64,000 nucleotides of DNA from JBEIHX01 sp040381075 (GTDB taxonomy: Bacteria > Pseudomonadota > Alphaproteobacteria > Caulobacterales > Aquidulcibacteraceae), in contig JBEIHX010000004.1 of assembly GCA_040381075.1 (NCBI GenBank), positions 1 through 64,000 of the forward strand. The letters are read 5' to 3'. The position numbers and the translations under genes are program-made. Numbering within the stretch: the first letter of the stretch is position 1; the number at the start of each line of letters is the position of its first letter. The notes beneath the pieces are model-generated. The model did no database searches. It was not told where the DNA came from and worked only from the letters and a program-made list of their open reading frames with translations. This document shows positions 26,425 through 36,238 of the stretch, piece by piece.

Positions 26425-27423
26425 ATGAACGACAGCACACCGGCAATCCGCATGGCGCAGGCCAGCCCACAGCAGGCCAGCCCACAGCAGAACAGCACCG
26501 TCGAAATCGTTGAGGTCGGCGCGCGCGACGGCCTGCAGAACGAGCCTGAAATTCTCTCCACCGCAGACAAGATTGAATTGATCGGCCGGCTCGTGGACGC
26601 TGGCGCCCGACGCCTGGAGGCGGCGAGCTTCGTCAATCCCAGGCGTGTGCCGCAAATGGCCGACGCCGAAGCCGTCCTCGCCGGACTGCCCTCCCACGCA
26701 ACAGTCACCCTGATCGGTCTGGTGCTGAACAGCAAAGGCGCAGAGCGCGCCGCCGCCACAAAGGCGCATGAATTCGGAGCCGTCGCATGCGCCAGCGACG
26801 CCTTCGGCATTCGCAATCAGGGCCAAACGAGCGCCGAGAGCGTCGAGGCCGCACTTGATATTCTGCGCATCGCCCGCGCTCACGGCCGCAGCGCCCAGGT
26901 GACCATTTCAACAGCCTTCGGCTGCCCGTTTGAGGGCGAGGTTGATCAGGGTCATGTCGCGGACATGGCGGCCCGCCTTGCAGAAGGCGCCCCGCGTGAA
27001 ATCGCCCTGGCCGACACCATCGGGGTGGCGGTCCCACGCCAGGTCGCCAGTCTCTTCGCACGCACCGCAGCAGCCGCGCCCGGCGTCGCGCTGCGCGCGC
27101 ACTTCCACAACACCCGCAATACCGGCATGGCCAACGCCTGGGCCGCGCTTGAAGCCGGCGCCCGCACGCTTGACGCGAGTCTCGGCGGGCTTGGCGGCTG
27201 TCCTTTCGCACCAGGCGCGGCCGGCAACGTCGCCACCGAAGATCTGGTCTACATGCTTGAACGCTCCGGCGTTACGACCGGGCTCGACCTCGACCGGCTG
27301 ATTGCGACCTCGCACTGGCTTGCCGGACGGATGGGAAAAACACTGCCCTCCATGGTCGCGCGCGCCGGCGGTTTTCCAGGGGAGCGCCCGCGCAGCGCAC
27401 CCAATCCAGGAGCTGGTTCATGA
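26425..27423 (+). CDS. mvaB: Hydroxymethylglutaryl-CoA lyase
   Basis: 332 residues of the DRE-TIM metallolyase family. The metal/substrate motif VEIVEVGARDGLQNE is near the N-terminus, ending in the RDGLQNE signature. HFHNTRNTG carries metal ligands, and the catalytic cysteine loop GGLGGCPFAPGAAGN is near 255. It cleaves HMG-CoA to acetoacetate and acetyl-CoA, the last step of leucine breakdown. Residues 12-21 are a two-copy QASPQ repeat encoded by a 15-bp tandem duplication, upstream of the conserved domain and probably disordered. The stop overlaps the CoA-transferase start (ATGA). Confidence 0.95.
   Translation: MNDSTPAIRMAQASPQQASPQQNSTVEIVEVGARDGLQNEPEILSTADKIELIGRLVDAGARRLEAASFVNPRRVPQMADAEAVLAGLPSHATVTLIGLVLNSKGAERAAATKAHEFGAVACASDAFGIRNQGQTSAESVEAALDILRIARAHGRSAQVTISTAFGCPFEGEVDQGHVADMAARLAEGAPREIALADTIGVAVPRQVASLFARTAAAAPGVALRAHFHNTRNTGMANAWAALEAGARTLDASLGGLGGCPFAPGAAGNVATEDLVYMLERSGVTTGLDLDRLIATSHWLAGRMGKTLPSMVARAGGFPGERPRSAPNPGAGS
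26458..26487. repeat. Tandem duplication, 15-bp unit, two copies, inside the mvaB N-terminus
   Basis: CAGGCCAGCCCACAG occurs twice without mismatch, followed by CAG, and encodes QASPQ-QASPQ. The period is a multiple of three, so the frame is kept. Confidence 0.9.
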
Positions 27424-28601
27424 GCGGTGCGCTGACAGGCCTGCGGGTCATCGAATTGGGCCAGCTCATCGCCGGGCCATTCTGCGGTCAGCTGCTCGCC
27501 GACATGGGAGCAGACGTCATCAAGGTGGAGCCGCCCATCGGCGGCGATCCCATGCGCCAGTGGGGCAATGGGACGCATAAGGTGTGGTGGTCGGTCATCG
27601 CCCGCAACAAGCGTTGCGTCACCGCTGACCTGCGTCAGTCCAAAGGTCAGGCCCTGGTGCGCCGCCTCATCCAGGACGCCGATATCCTGATTGAGAATTT
27701 TCGCCCCGGCACACTGGAGAAATGGGGCCTGGGCTGGCGCGAACTCGAGGCCATCAATCCACGCCTTATCCTGGTGCGGGTATCCGGCTACGGTCAGACA
27801 GGCCCCTACGCCCACCGCGCAGGTTTCGCCGTTGTGGGCGAGGCGATGGGGGGGCTGCGCCACCTCATCGGCGAGCCCGACCGGGCGCCCGCGCGCGCCG
27901 GCATCTCGATCGGCGACACGCTCGCAGCGACCTATGCATGCCTCGGCGCGCTCGCTGCGCTCGCCGCCCGCCAGACCAGTGGACGCGGACAGGTGGTCGA
28001 TTGCGCGATCTACGAGGCAGTGCTGCAGGTCATGGAAAGCCTCATTGTTGATTACCACGCCAACGGCGTGGTGCGCGGGCGCAGCGGATCCTTCCTGCCG
28101 GGAATAGCGCCCTCAAACGCCTATCCATGCAAGGACGGCATGATGGTGATCGGCGCGAACCAGGACACCATCTTCACCCGCCTCGCCGACGCCATGGGAC
28201 AGCCAGGGCTTGCCGCCGATCCCCGCTTCGCCTCGCACATCTCACGGGGCGAAAACCAGCGTGAACTGGATGCGCTGATCGCCGCCTGGACGCGCACGCT
28301 CACCATGGCCGAACTCGACGCTGTGATGGATGCGCACGCCATCCCGGCAGGGCGCATCTATACGGCCCCCGACATGCTGGCCGATCCGCATTTCGCCGCC
28401 CGCGAAGCGATCATCCGCGCCGCACATCCCCAGCTCGGCGAACTGGCCATGCAAAACGTCTTCCCGCGCCTCTCCGAGACGCCGGGGGAGGTGCGCTGGA
28501 CAGGCCCCCCGCTCGGGGCCCACAACCAGGACGTCTACGGCTCGCTTCTGGGACTGTCGCACGACGAGCTTTCCCTGCTCGCCGCCGAAGGCGTGATTTG
28601 A
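27420..28601 (+). CDS. CaiB/BaiF-type (class III) CoA-transferase
   Basis: 393 residues. The N-terminus GLRVIELGQLIAGPFCGQLLADMGADVIKVEPP is the family signature. RMWG/NHKVWW-like and ENFRPGTLEKWGLGW segments and a C-terminal HPQLGE stretch follow. Class III enzymes move CoA between acyl groups through an aspartyl-anhydride intermediate. In the segment GQVVDCAIYEAVLQ, where the nucleophilic aspartate is often found, the residue before AVL is glutamate, so the active residue is uncertain. The substrates cannot be named. Position between mvaB and the Pta/Ack pair suggests branched-chain or short-chain acyl-CoA metabolism. Confidence 0.92.
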   Translation: MSGALTGLRVIELGQLIAGPFCGQLLADMGADVIKVEPPIGGDPMRQWGNGTHKVWWSVIARNKRCVTADLRQSKGQALVRRLIQDADILIENFRPGTLEKWGLGWRELEAINPRLILVRVSGYGQTGPYAHRAGFAVVGEAMGGLRHLIGEPDRAPARAGISIGDTLAATYACLGALAALAARQTSGRGQVVDCAIYEAVLQVMESLIVDYHANGVVRGRSGSFLPGIAPSNAYPCKDGMMVIGANQDTIFTRLADAMGQPGLAADPRFASHISRGENQRELDALIAAWTRTLTMAELDAVMDAHAIPAGRIYTAPDMLADPHFAAREAIIRAAHPQLGELAMQNVFPRLSETPGEVRWTGPPLGAHNQDVYGSLLGLSHDELSLLAAEGVI

Positions 28602-28632
28602 CGGGGGCGGGGGCCGCAGCGCCGGAGACGCC

Positions 28633-30021
28633 ATGACCACCAACCGCAGCTATGACGAAATCGCGATCGGCGATGCAGCTGAGCTCGAACGCGCCGTCGA
28701 GGCCAACGATCTCTTCGTGTTCGCCTCGGCAAGCGGCAACGCCAACCCGCTGCTGCTGCCCGACTGGGACCCCGACGGGGATGGGGCCAGCAACGCATCC
28801 GCCCCAGCCATGTGGCTCGCCGCACTGGTCTCCACCCTGCTCGGCAACACACTGCCAGGCCCCGGGACCATTCATGAGAGCCATGCCCTGCGCTTTCCAG
28901 CCCCCGCCCCGCTCGGCGCACGCGTGCGCGTGCGCATCGAAGCGATCGAGAAGATGCCCGCCCGACGGGTGCGCTTCAGCGTCATCATCGATCGGCAGGA
29001 CGGGGTGCGGGTGGCTGAGGGCGAGGCGATCGTGATCGCGCCGGCCGAACGGATCGCTGCGCGCGAAGAACCCTTGCCGGGGCTCCTGGTGGAGCGTCAC
29101 CAGCACATAGATCGCCTGCTGCACAGGTGCGAAGCCCTGCCGGCGCTGCGCACGGCGGTCGTCGTACCGGAAGACCATATGAGCCTCGCAGGCGCCCTGC
29201 TCGCCCGACGACGCGGACTGATCGAACCGGTCCTGATCGGCGATCCGGCAAGGATCGCTTCGACCGCGGCGTCCCTCGGCGAGGACATCACCGGCATCGA
29301 ACTCATTGCTGCAGCGGATGATAATGCAGCCGCCCGCGCCGCCGTCGAACTCGTCGGCGCGGGACGCGCGCAGGCGATCATGAAAGGGCGCCTGCATTCT
29401 GACCAGCTGCTGGCGCCTGTGGTGCGCCGGGAGTCCGGTCTGCGCACCGGGCGCCGGATGAGCCATGTCTTTGTGATGGACGTGCCGGGCCACGCCGAAT
29501 TGATGCTGATCACAGACGCCGCCATCAACATCGCACCGACGCTTGAGGATAAGGTCGACATCGTTCAGAACGCGATCGACCTCGCCCAGGCTCTTGGGTG
29601 CGCGCAGCCGCGGGTCGGAATCCTGTCGGCTGTCGAAGTGGTCAATCCCAGAATGGCCTCAACGCTTGACGCTGCGGTTCTGTCGAAAATGGCCGAGCGC
29701 GGACAGATACGCGGGGGCCTTGTCGACGGACCGCTTGCCATGGACAACGCTCTCTCGATCAGCGCAGCGCGCGCCAAGGGCATCGCATCCCTCGTCGCCG
29801 GACGCGCCAATGTACTCGTCGCCCCGAACATCGAAAGCGGCAACATGCTTGCCAAGGAACTCGCCTTTCTGTCGCACGCCGAAGGCGCGGGCGTGGTCCT
29901 TGGCGCACGCGCGCCGATCATGCTGACGAGCAGGGCCGATGACGACCGCGCGCGTCTGGCAAGCTGCGCAGTCGCCGCCCTTTACGAGCACTGGCGACGC
30001 ACGGGCGCCCCCGCCCCATGA
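28633..30021 (+). CDS. Bifunctional MaoC-like hydratase / phosphate acyltransferase
   Basis: 462 residues. The first 140 residues resemble a MaoC/hot-dog hydratase domain (YDEIAIGDAAELERAVEANDLFVFASASGNANPL). Residues about 155-455 are a phosphate acetyl/butyryltransferase domain (AIMKGRLHSDQLLAPVV, SHVFVMDVPGHAELMLITDAAINIAP, and the C-terminal GRANVLVAPNIESGN). The fusion is recognised in Proteobacteria. The Pta domain interconverts acetyl-CoA and acetyl phosphate. Whether the MaoC part is active is uncertain. Its stop overlaps the ackA ATG, so the two enzymes are translationally coupled. Confidence 0.93.
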   Translation: MTTNRSYDEIAIGDAAELERAVEANDLFVFASASGNANPLLLPDWDPDGDGASNASAPAMWLAALVSTLLGNTLPGPGTIHESHALRFPAPAPLGARVRVRIEAIEKMPARRVRFSVIIDRQDGVRVAEGEAIVIAPAERIAAREEPLPGLLVERHQHIDRLLHRCEALPALRTAVVVPEDHMSLAGALLARRRGLIEPVLIGDPARIASTAASLGEDITGIELIAAADDNAAARAAVELVGAGRAQAIMKGRLHSDQLLAPVVRRESGLRTGRRMSHVFVMDVPGHAELMLITDAAINIAPTLEDKVDIVQNAIDLAQALGCAQPRVGILSAVEVVNPRMASTLDAAVLSKMAERGQIRGGLVDGPLAMDNALSISAARAKGIASLVAGRANVLVAPNIESGNMLAKELAFLSHAEGAGVVLGARAPIMLTSRADDDRARLASCAVAALYEHWRRTGAPAP

Positions 30022-31181
30022 GCGGTTCCATCCTGACGCTTAACGCCGGATCGTCCTCGATCAAATTCGCCGTCTACGAAGCATCTGGCGAACAACAGAC
30101 GGCGCGCGGGCAGGTGGCGGCGATCGGAGGGTCGGCGCGCCTTGAACTTCAGCGGAATGCGGCGCGAACGGTGCGGGACGCCCCACAGGCGCGCGATCAC
30201 GCGGGCGCGCTTGAAACGCTGATCGCAGCCCTGCGTGAGGATCTTGCCGACGCCGCGATCGATGTTGTGGGACATCGCATTGTGCACGGCGGGACGCAGC
30301 GCACGCAGCCCTGCCGGCTGTCACACGACATTATCAGCGAGCTTGCGGCGCTGACCCGGCTGGCCCCGCTGCACCAGCCGCATAACCTCGCGGGGGTCAG
30401 CGCAGCCACAGCTGCATTTCCCCGGGCGCTGCAGATCGCCTGTTTCGACACCGCCTTTCATCACACGATGAGCGCCCGCCAGACGGCCTTCGCCCTGCCC
30501 TGGCGCTTCCACGAAGCCGGGCTTCGGCGTTACGGCTTTCATGGACTGTCCTATGCATCGATCGCTCGCCAGCTCAAGGAAAGCCGCCCCACACTCGCCA
30601 AAGGCCGCATCGTGGTCGCCCATCTCGGAGCCGGCGCCTCGCTGTGCGGCATGGAAAACGGTCAAAGCCGCGCCACGACCATGGGTTTCTCAACCCTGGA
30701 CGGCCTGCCGATGGCGACGCGGTGCGGGACGCTGGATGCGGGTCTCGTGCTGCACCTCATGATGCAGGAGGCCATGACGCCGGCCTCGGTTGCACAGCTC
30801 CTGTACGAAGAAAGCGGCCTTAAGGGGCTGTCCGGCCTTAGCGGCGACATGCGCGTGCTTGAAGCAGACGGCGGACCGGCTGCGACGCGTGCAATTGAGG
30901 TGTTCGTCATTCACTGTCGCCGCCAGGTCGCCGCCCTTGCAGCCGATCTTGGCGGTCTCGACGGTCTCGTCTTCACCGCCGGCATCGGAGAAAACGCCCC
31001 CGCCATTCGCGCCGCCATCGTCGCGGGTCTGGGCTTTCTCGGTTTGCGCCTCGACAGTGAAGCCAATCAGGCCGGCGCTGCATGCATCTCCGCGGACGAC
31101 AGCACGCCGATTCTCATTCTGCCCAGCGATGAGGAAGGCGAAATTGCACGCGCTGCGGCGCTGCTGAGCCCGTCGCGCTAA
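30018..31181 (+). CDS. ackA: Acetate kinase
   Basis: 387 residues of the acetokinase/ASKHA fold. The first phosphate loop ILTLNAGSSSIKFAVYE is at the N-terminus. Catalytic histidines and arginine are seen in GHRIVHGG and the RYGFHGLSY segment. VVAHLGAGASLCGMENG with MGFSTLDGLPMATRCG is the second nucleotide-binding motif, and TAGIGENAP lies near the end. It converts acetyl phosphate plus ADP to acetate plus ATP. With the Pta fusion encoded just upstream it completes a route from acetyl-CoA to acetate with ATP gain, and the reverse for acetate uptake. Confidence 0.96.
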   Translation: MSGSILTLNAGSSSIKFAVYEASGEQQTARGQVAAIGGSARLELQRNAARTVRDAPQARDHAGALETLIAALREDLADAAIDVVGHRIVHGGTQRTQPCRLSHDIISELAALTRLAPLHQPHNLAGVSAATAAFPRALQIACFDTAFHHTMSARQTAFALPWRFHEAGLRRYGFHGLSYASIARQLKESRPTLAKGRIVVAHLGAGASLCGMENGQSRATTMGFSTLDGLPMATRCGTLDAGLVLHLMMQEAMTPASVAQLLYEESGLKGLSGLSGDMRVLEADGGPAATRAIEVFVIHCRRQVAALAADLGGLDGLVFTAGIGENAPAIRAAIVAGLGFLGLRLDSEANQAGAACISADDSTPILILPSDEEGEIARAAALLSPSR

Positions 31182-31331
31182 GCCGCATCCCGGCGCACCG
31201 TTGGGGAGCATCGCCTGGCGGATGTTTCCCTGCGCTTGGATCTCCTGCGAAAAGCAGGCAAATTCACGCCGATCGGCGCCAGGCGCGCCGTCCGGCGCCG
31301 CAGCCCGCCACGGTGCGCAGGGAGATGCCAG

Positions 31332-32333
31332 GTGATCCGCTTCTCGCGTCAGGATCAGATCGTTCTCGTGGCGGCGGCAAGCCGGGCGCCGAGCGTGCGC
31401 AACATCCAACCGGCGCGCTGGCGATTTGACGACCGCGGGGTGCTTCTGTGCGCTGACCCCGCGCGCAAACTCCCCGCAAGCGATCCGGCTGGACGCGATG
31501 TCGGCATCAGTCTCGGCGCGGCGCTGGAGGCGATGACGATGGCGCTTGCCGCACGCGGATTTCTCGCCTCGCCCGCTCAGCCGACCGATTATCGCCGTGC
31601 CCATCCCGAGACGCCCGAGGCGATCGTACGCCTCGAACTCTCGCCCGGCGGCGAACCCGATGTGCTTCAGGCATTCACATTCGGTCGCGCCACCTGGCGC
31701 GGCAGATTTGCACCCGACGTGAGCGCCCGCGCCGCCGTCGAACGGCTTGCGGCAGACCGCAACGACGTCGCCGTGGTGACCAGCGACAAGCAGATCGCAG
31801 AAATCGCCGACCTGTTCGACACAGCAAAGCTTGACACCCTGCGTGACGAGACCAAGCGCGCTGAACTGCTTGCCTGGCTGCGCCTCCAGGACAGCCATCC
31901 CGATTATCTGCGCGATGGTCTCAACGCCGAGACGCTGCAACTCACGCCCGTGCAGGCCTACAGCACAGGCGTCATGCTGGCGGCGCGGCCGTTCAGCGCC
32001 CTGGACCGGCTTGGGCTGGCGCGCGCCGCCTTCGCAGAGGGCGCGAAGGTGCGCAGCGCGGCGGGCCTCATCCTGCTTCATCGCCCCCCCGAGGAGGCTC
32101 CGCTTGAGACCGGGCGGCGCTTCTACCGCCTGTGGCTTGAGGCGGAACGCGAAGGACTGTCCGTGTGTCCGATGTCGGCGCTCGCCGATGTGGAGAGCGC
32201 CGCACAGGAACTCGCCATCACCTGCGCCCTGCCGCGCGGGCGTCGGCTCATCAACGTGTTTCGGCTCGGTCGCCGGCCGGCGGGAAAGCCGCAGCGCCGC
32301 TTCCGGATGACGCCGGAGAGCCTGCTGGAGTGA
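31332..32333 (+). CDS. Nitroreductase-like (Acg-type) protein
   Basis: 333 residues from the chosen GTG, which has an AGGGAGA site seven bases upstream. The open frame extends to a TTG 96 bases earlier without family resemblance. The segment AAASRAPSVRNIQPARWRF is the FMN-binding start of nitroreductases, and TGRRFYRLWLEAEREGLSVCPMSALAD and RRLINVFRLGRRP match the second half. The two-half arrangement and length resemble Acg-family FMN-binding proteins rather than a simple 200-residue nitroreductase. Substrate unknown. It lies 150 bp after ackA on the same strand. In mycobacteria Acg proteins may sequester FMN; that role here is inference only. Confidence 0.78.
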   Translation: MIRFSRQDQIVLVAAASRAPSVRNIQPARWRFDDRGVLLCADPARKLPASDPAGRDVGISLGAALEAMTMALAARGFLASPAQPTDYRRAHPETPEAIVRLELSPGGEPDVLQAFTFGRATWRGRFAPDVSARAAVERLAADRNDVAVVTSDKQIAEIADLFDTAKLDTLRDETKRAELLAWLRLQDSHPDYLRDGLNAETLQLTPVQAYSTGVMLAARPFSALDRLGLARAAFAEGAKVRSAAGLILLHRPPEEAPLETGRRFYRLWLEAEREGLSVCPMSALADVESAAQELAITCALPRGRRLINVFRLGRRPAGKPQRRFRMTPESLLE

Positions 32334-32431
32334 CTCGCTGCTGCGAACCGCGCGCGTCCGACTTCGGCCCGCATAGGATGAGACAGGCGCTCGATTGAGC
32401 GCGCTTGAACCGCCCCTGTCGACCACATCCC

Positions 32432-34630
32432 TCAGGCGCGCGCGGCGAAGACCTGAGACCCGCTCAACGCCCGGGTGATATCCTCTGCCGGCACAGCGCC
32501 GGAGAACAGCAGGCCCTGCATCTGGGCGCACCCGGCCGCGCGCAGGAAACGATGCTGCTCCCGCGTCTCCACACCCTCAGCTGTGACAGACAGACCGAGC
32601 GCACGGCCAAGACTGACCACAGCCTGCACAATCGCAGCCGCCCCGGCTCCCTCCTCAAGACTGTGCACAAAGCACTGGTCGATCTTGATCTTGTCGATCT
32701 TGAACCGCCGCAGATAGGAAAGGCTGGAGTAGCCGGTGCCGAAATCGTCCAGCGCAATCCTGAAACCCAGGGCGCGCAGACGGCCCAGCGACACGCGCAC
32801 CGGGCCAGTGTCGTCAAGCAGAACGCTTTCAGTAATCTCAATTTCAATTCGCCGCGGGTCAATCTCAGCAGCGCGAACAATGGACCAGAGCGTATCCGGA
32901 AGGTCAGTGCTGCGGAACAGGATCGGAGAGAGGTTCACCGCCACCGCCAGATCGGGCCAGAGGCGCGCGTCATGGCAGGCGCGCTCAAAGGTCCACATCG
33001 TCAAATCCCGGATCATTCCAGTCTCCTCAGCGATTGGAATGAAGATACCTGGGGAAACCAAGCCAAGATCGGGATGACGCCAGCGCAGGAGCGCCTCCAC
33101 ACCAGTGAGACGGGACCCATCAGAGGACATCTGAGGCTGGTAGTGCAGGGCGAAGGACCCGCTCGCGATCGCCTGCGCGATGTCGGCCTCGAGACGGCGG
33201 CGCTGACGCGTCATCTCGTCCATATGCGGATCGTACCGCAGCCAGGCGCCTGGACTTTCAATCTTCGCACGGGTGAGGGCAAGAGCAGCGCGGCGCGCCA
33301 ATTCATCAGGCCCAAGGCCTTCTTCGGCCACCGCAAACCCGACTGTCGCCGACAAGAGGACCTGCGCGCCACCCACCGCTATGGGATTTTCGATCGCCTT
33401 GAGAACGCGGCGCGCCATCGATGCAACTTCAGCCGGACCCTGCGCGTCGGTCACCAACAGCTGGAACTCATCGCCGCCAAGCCGGGCGACGGTGTCGTCG
33501 GGCCCGGCAAGCGCAACAAGACGCTGGCCGACCTCGCGCAGCACGGCGTCGCCGCAGTCATGGCCGTGGAGATCATTGACGCCATTGAAGTCATCGAGAT
33601 CAACCATCACAAGCGCCGTGGCGCCGACCAGCCCTTTCGCTCCGGAAAGCGCCTCGGCCTGGCGTTCGTGCATGAGGGTTCGATTGGCAAGGCCGGTCAG
33701 CGGATCGTGCAGTCCGGCGTGCTCGGCGCGCGCCTCGCTGAGCGCAATCTCCGCCGCTGCCCGGTTAGCCCGCGCCACCGCGCGCCAGATGGAGACCACG
33801 AACAGAGCGATTGACACAAGAAAGACGGCGCCGATCATCCGCAGGAGGCGATTGCCAGGCATATCGCGCGTCCAGACAAGCCAGGCAGCGCGCTCGCCCG
33901 GGCCGGTGGCCAGGAGCGCGCTTCCATCCGCCGTGCGGGGCGGCGGCGCGAATGTCAGACGCAGATCTTCCAGCTGATCGGCCTGGCCTACCCAGCGAAG
34001 ATAGGAAGGCGTCAGAGCGCGCAGCGTGACCAGCAGCGCCGAACGGGCCGGCGCCGCCAGCCGCGCCGTATGCGGCGCAATGGCCGAGATGCTCGCGGCG
34101 AATGGGGCGCCATTCACTGAAATCAGTCCGCTGGCGCGCGCGGGCGCGCCCGCAGGACCGGAGCGACGCGTCAGCAACAGCTCCTGGCGGCGCACGTCTT
34201 CAACAAGCGGGCTCAACGTCCTTTCAAATGGGTCGTAGGCGCTTGCTGGCGCAGTGCGCCCAGCCACGCCAGCCACCAAAGGCCTGCCGTCCGCGCCCAG
34301 TACAAACAGGTATCCTGGCGTCGATTCCTGGCGGTTCGACGTGATCAGGCTCTCGCCCAGCCACGCCGGGTCTGGCTGCACAACGGCATGGACGACCATA
34401 TCGTCGTCGATGGCGGCCCAGCCATGCTGGACCTGATCTTCGCGCAGGATGTCGCGCGCAATCCTGTCTGCAATGGCTGTCTCGCGGCGCAGGGCGTGCG
34501 CGTTGACGCTCTCTGCCGCCAGCAGCAGCGTTCCCATCGCCACGAGCACGATGGCGAGGACGGCCGGCGCCGCCAGGCGCAGGTTTGACTGCGCTGCGGC
34601 GCCCGCCGCCTTGGCTGAGAACTGCGCCAT
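32432..34630 (-). CDS. Membrane-bound GGDEF-EAL cyclic-di-GMP protein with periplasmic sensor
   Basis: 732 residues. Transmembrane helix 1 is at about 17-39 and helix 2 at about 260-283. Between them lies a periplasmic region of about 220 residues resembling CHASE4 sensors (DDMVVHAVVQPDPAWLGESL). The GGDEF domain follows at about 305-465 with an intact GGDEF at 385-389, then an EAL domain at about 485-725 with EALLRW at 512-517 and an intact DDFGTGYSS loop. Both domains have the residues needed for activity, so it may be bifunctional, with net output set by the periplasmic signal. No adjacent partner gene. Confidence 0.93.
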   Translation of the reverse strand: MAQFSAKAAGAAAQSNLRLAAPAVLAIVLVAMGTLLLAAESVNAHALRRETAIADRIARDILREDQVQHGWAAIDDDMVVHAVVQPDPAWLGESLITSNRQESTPGYLFVLGADGRPLVAGVAGRTAPASAYDPFERTLSPLVEDVRRQELLLTRRSGPAGAPARASGLISVNGAPFAASISAIAPHTARLAAPARSALLVTLRALTPSYLRWVGQADQLEDLRLTFAPPPRTADGSALLATGPGERAAWLVWTRDMPGNRLLRMIGAVFLVSIALFVVSIWRAVARANRAAAEIALSEARAEHAGLHDPLTGLANRTLMHERQAEALSGAKGLVGATALVMVDLDDFNGVNDLHGHDCGDAVLREVGQRLVALAGPDDTVARLGGDEFQLLVTDAQGPAEVASMARRVLKAIENPIAVGGAQVLLSATVGFAVAEEGLGPDELARRAALALTRAKIESPGAWLRYDPHMDEMTRQRRRLEADIAQAIASGSFALHYQPQMSSDGSRLTGVEALLRWRHPDLGLVSPGIFIPIAEETGMIRDLTMWTFERACHDARLWPDLAVAVNLSPILFRSTDLPDTLWSIVRAAEIDPRRIEIEITESVLLDDTGPVRVSLGRLRALGFRIALDDFGTGYSSLSYLRRFKIDKIKIDQCFVHSLEEGAGAAAIVQAVVSLGRALGLSVTAEGVETREQHRFLRAAGCAQMQGLLFSGAVPAEDITRALSGSQVFAARA

Positions 34631-34789
34631 AGACGCCCCGCACCATTAAGCCTGTCAGCATAACTGAGACAGACTAAGGCTTTCTGAACCAACCCGCGCA
34701 GCGGCGGCGCGGCGCTTCCGCTATAGACAGCTGCTCGACCCTTGGATAAAAACCGCCCTCCTGCGGTCGGGTTCGCGCCCCCGCAGGCC

Positions 34790-34865
<76 letters not shown>

Positions 34866-36238
34866 CTCTCCCGGCGACACACCACCCCCCAACACCTTCC
34901 TAACCCATGCGCTAATGGACGGAAAAACAACGCATCTTTCTGCGCACTCTGCAGGGTCACCCGCTGCGGGCCACTGGTCCGTGCGCCCCCCGCTCCGGCT
35001 TAAGCGCGCACCTCGCCCGTTGGGCTGGGAGATGGCGGGGATGCTGTCGGCGTCATCGGCACACCTTGTGTCGCTAGCCTGATGAGTCCGGCGCATCACC
35101 GGCGCAGTCCGCCCGCGCCAGCCGCAAAAGAGATCGCAGCAACCCGAGCGCGGGAGCAGAGCCGCCCCCTGACGCGGTCCTGGCGTCAAAGCAGCGCCCA
35201 TCCCGCACCGGGGCGCGTTATCCGGGATGGGGCGCGTCATCCGGGATGGGACGCGGACCAGTCGGACTCGAGGGGCAAACTGCGCGCTCCAGCGGGCTGC
35301 GGCGAACGCAGCGCTTCGGACCCGGCGTCATCGATCCCTTCGGGGACCTGCGCGTGCGTTCCCCGCTGCTGTCGCGCGGCGCACCCGGTGCATCAACGTC
35401 CGCCGCAGCGACACCAGTCCCCTTGGTCCTGAGGGGGCATGTCTCGCACACGCCGGGACCTGATCGGCCTGTTCCGCGTCGTCGCGCTGGCCGTGCAACC
35501 CTTCTTGCGACAGGTGACCGGCTGCGGTTGGGGCCGATGGTTGCACTGGACCGCTGAACAGGGCCTCGCTGCAGCGGCAGGCCTCGCGACGTCCCTCAAT
35601 CAGCCATAGACATTGACGCCGGGCGGACAGATCACGGAACGGCGGACAGACGCCGCCCGCATCCGCTCGCCTGCCACGAGGCGCCGCCGCGCACCCTGGT
35701 CCGACTTGGGCAAGCCCGCCTATCCGATGACCTCACCCCCTGGCCGGACTGGCCCATCAGCACGGGCGGCCACGCCCGGCGCCTGGCCGCAGAGTAATCC
35801 GCAGGGAGCTCAAGCGCAGGCATCTGAAGCTGCAGATCCTCGGTGGCGGTCACACAGAGCAGCATCGCGCGGTCTGGACGCCGTGCGCCACTCGGGGAGC
35901 GCGCTGCCGGAAAGGACCAGTTTTCGATGGCCTCATCCTAACTCCCAAGGCTGATCAGAACCATCGAAACACACTGGCCTGTCGTCGCAGGGCGGGCGGC
36001 CCCACCGGCGAGTCCCCCGAAAGTGCACCCTGAAAACGAATGCCGACGGATGAACACCCGCAACGGATCTGTCGCCAGCCTGCGCGCAGCACCCCGTATC
36101 AAATTTCCAGACCAAACACGCTGACGTGAAGCGCCCATGGTGGCGACCAGTCGCACGACGTCAGGATCCGGACCGCCAGTATCGGCAGACAGGGTAGGCC
36201 CTGCACGCAGCTCGGCGGCGCCTGCCGCAGACGACTGG
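34866..36238. other. 1.37-kb gene-free stretch between tRNA-Phe and the GNAT gene
   Basis: Several open frames overlap on both strands, but none looks like a protein family. The 19-bp duplication at 35210-35247 is the only clear structure. A decayed gene or small RNA cannot be excluded. Confidence 0.45.
35210..35247. repeat. Tandem duplication, 19-bp unit, two copies
   Basis: GGGGCGCGTTATCCGGGAT is followed by GGGGCGCGTCATCCGGGAT (one mismatch) and a partial GGGACGCG. Confidence 0.85.
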
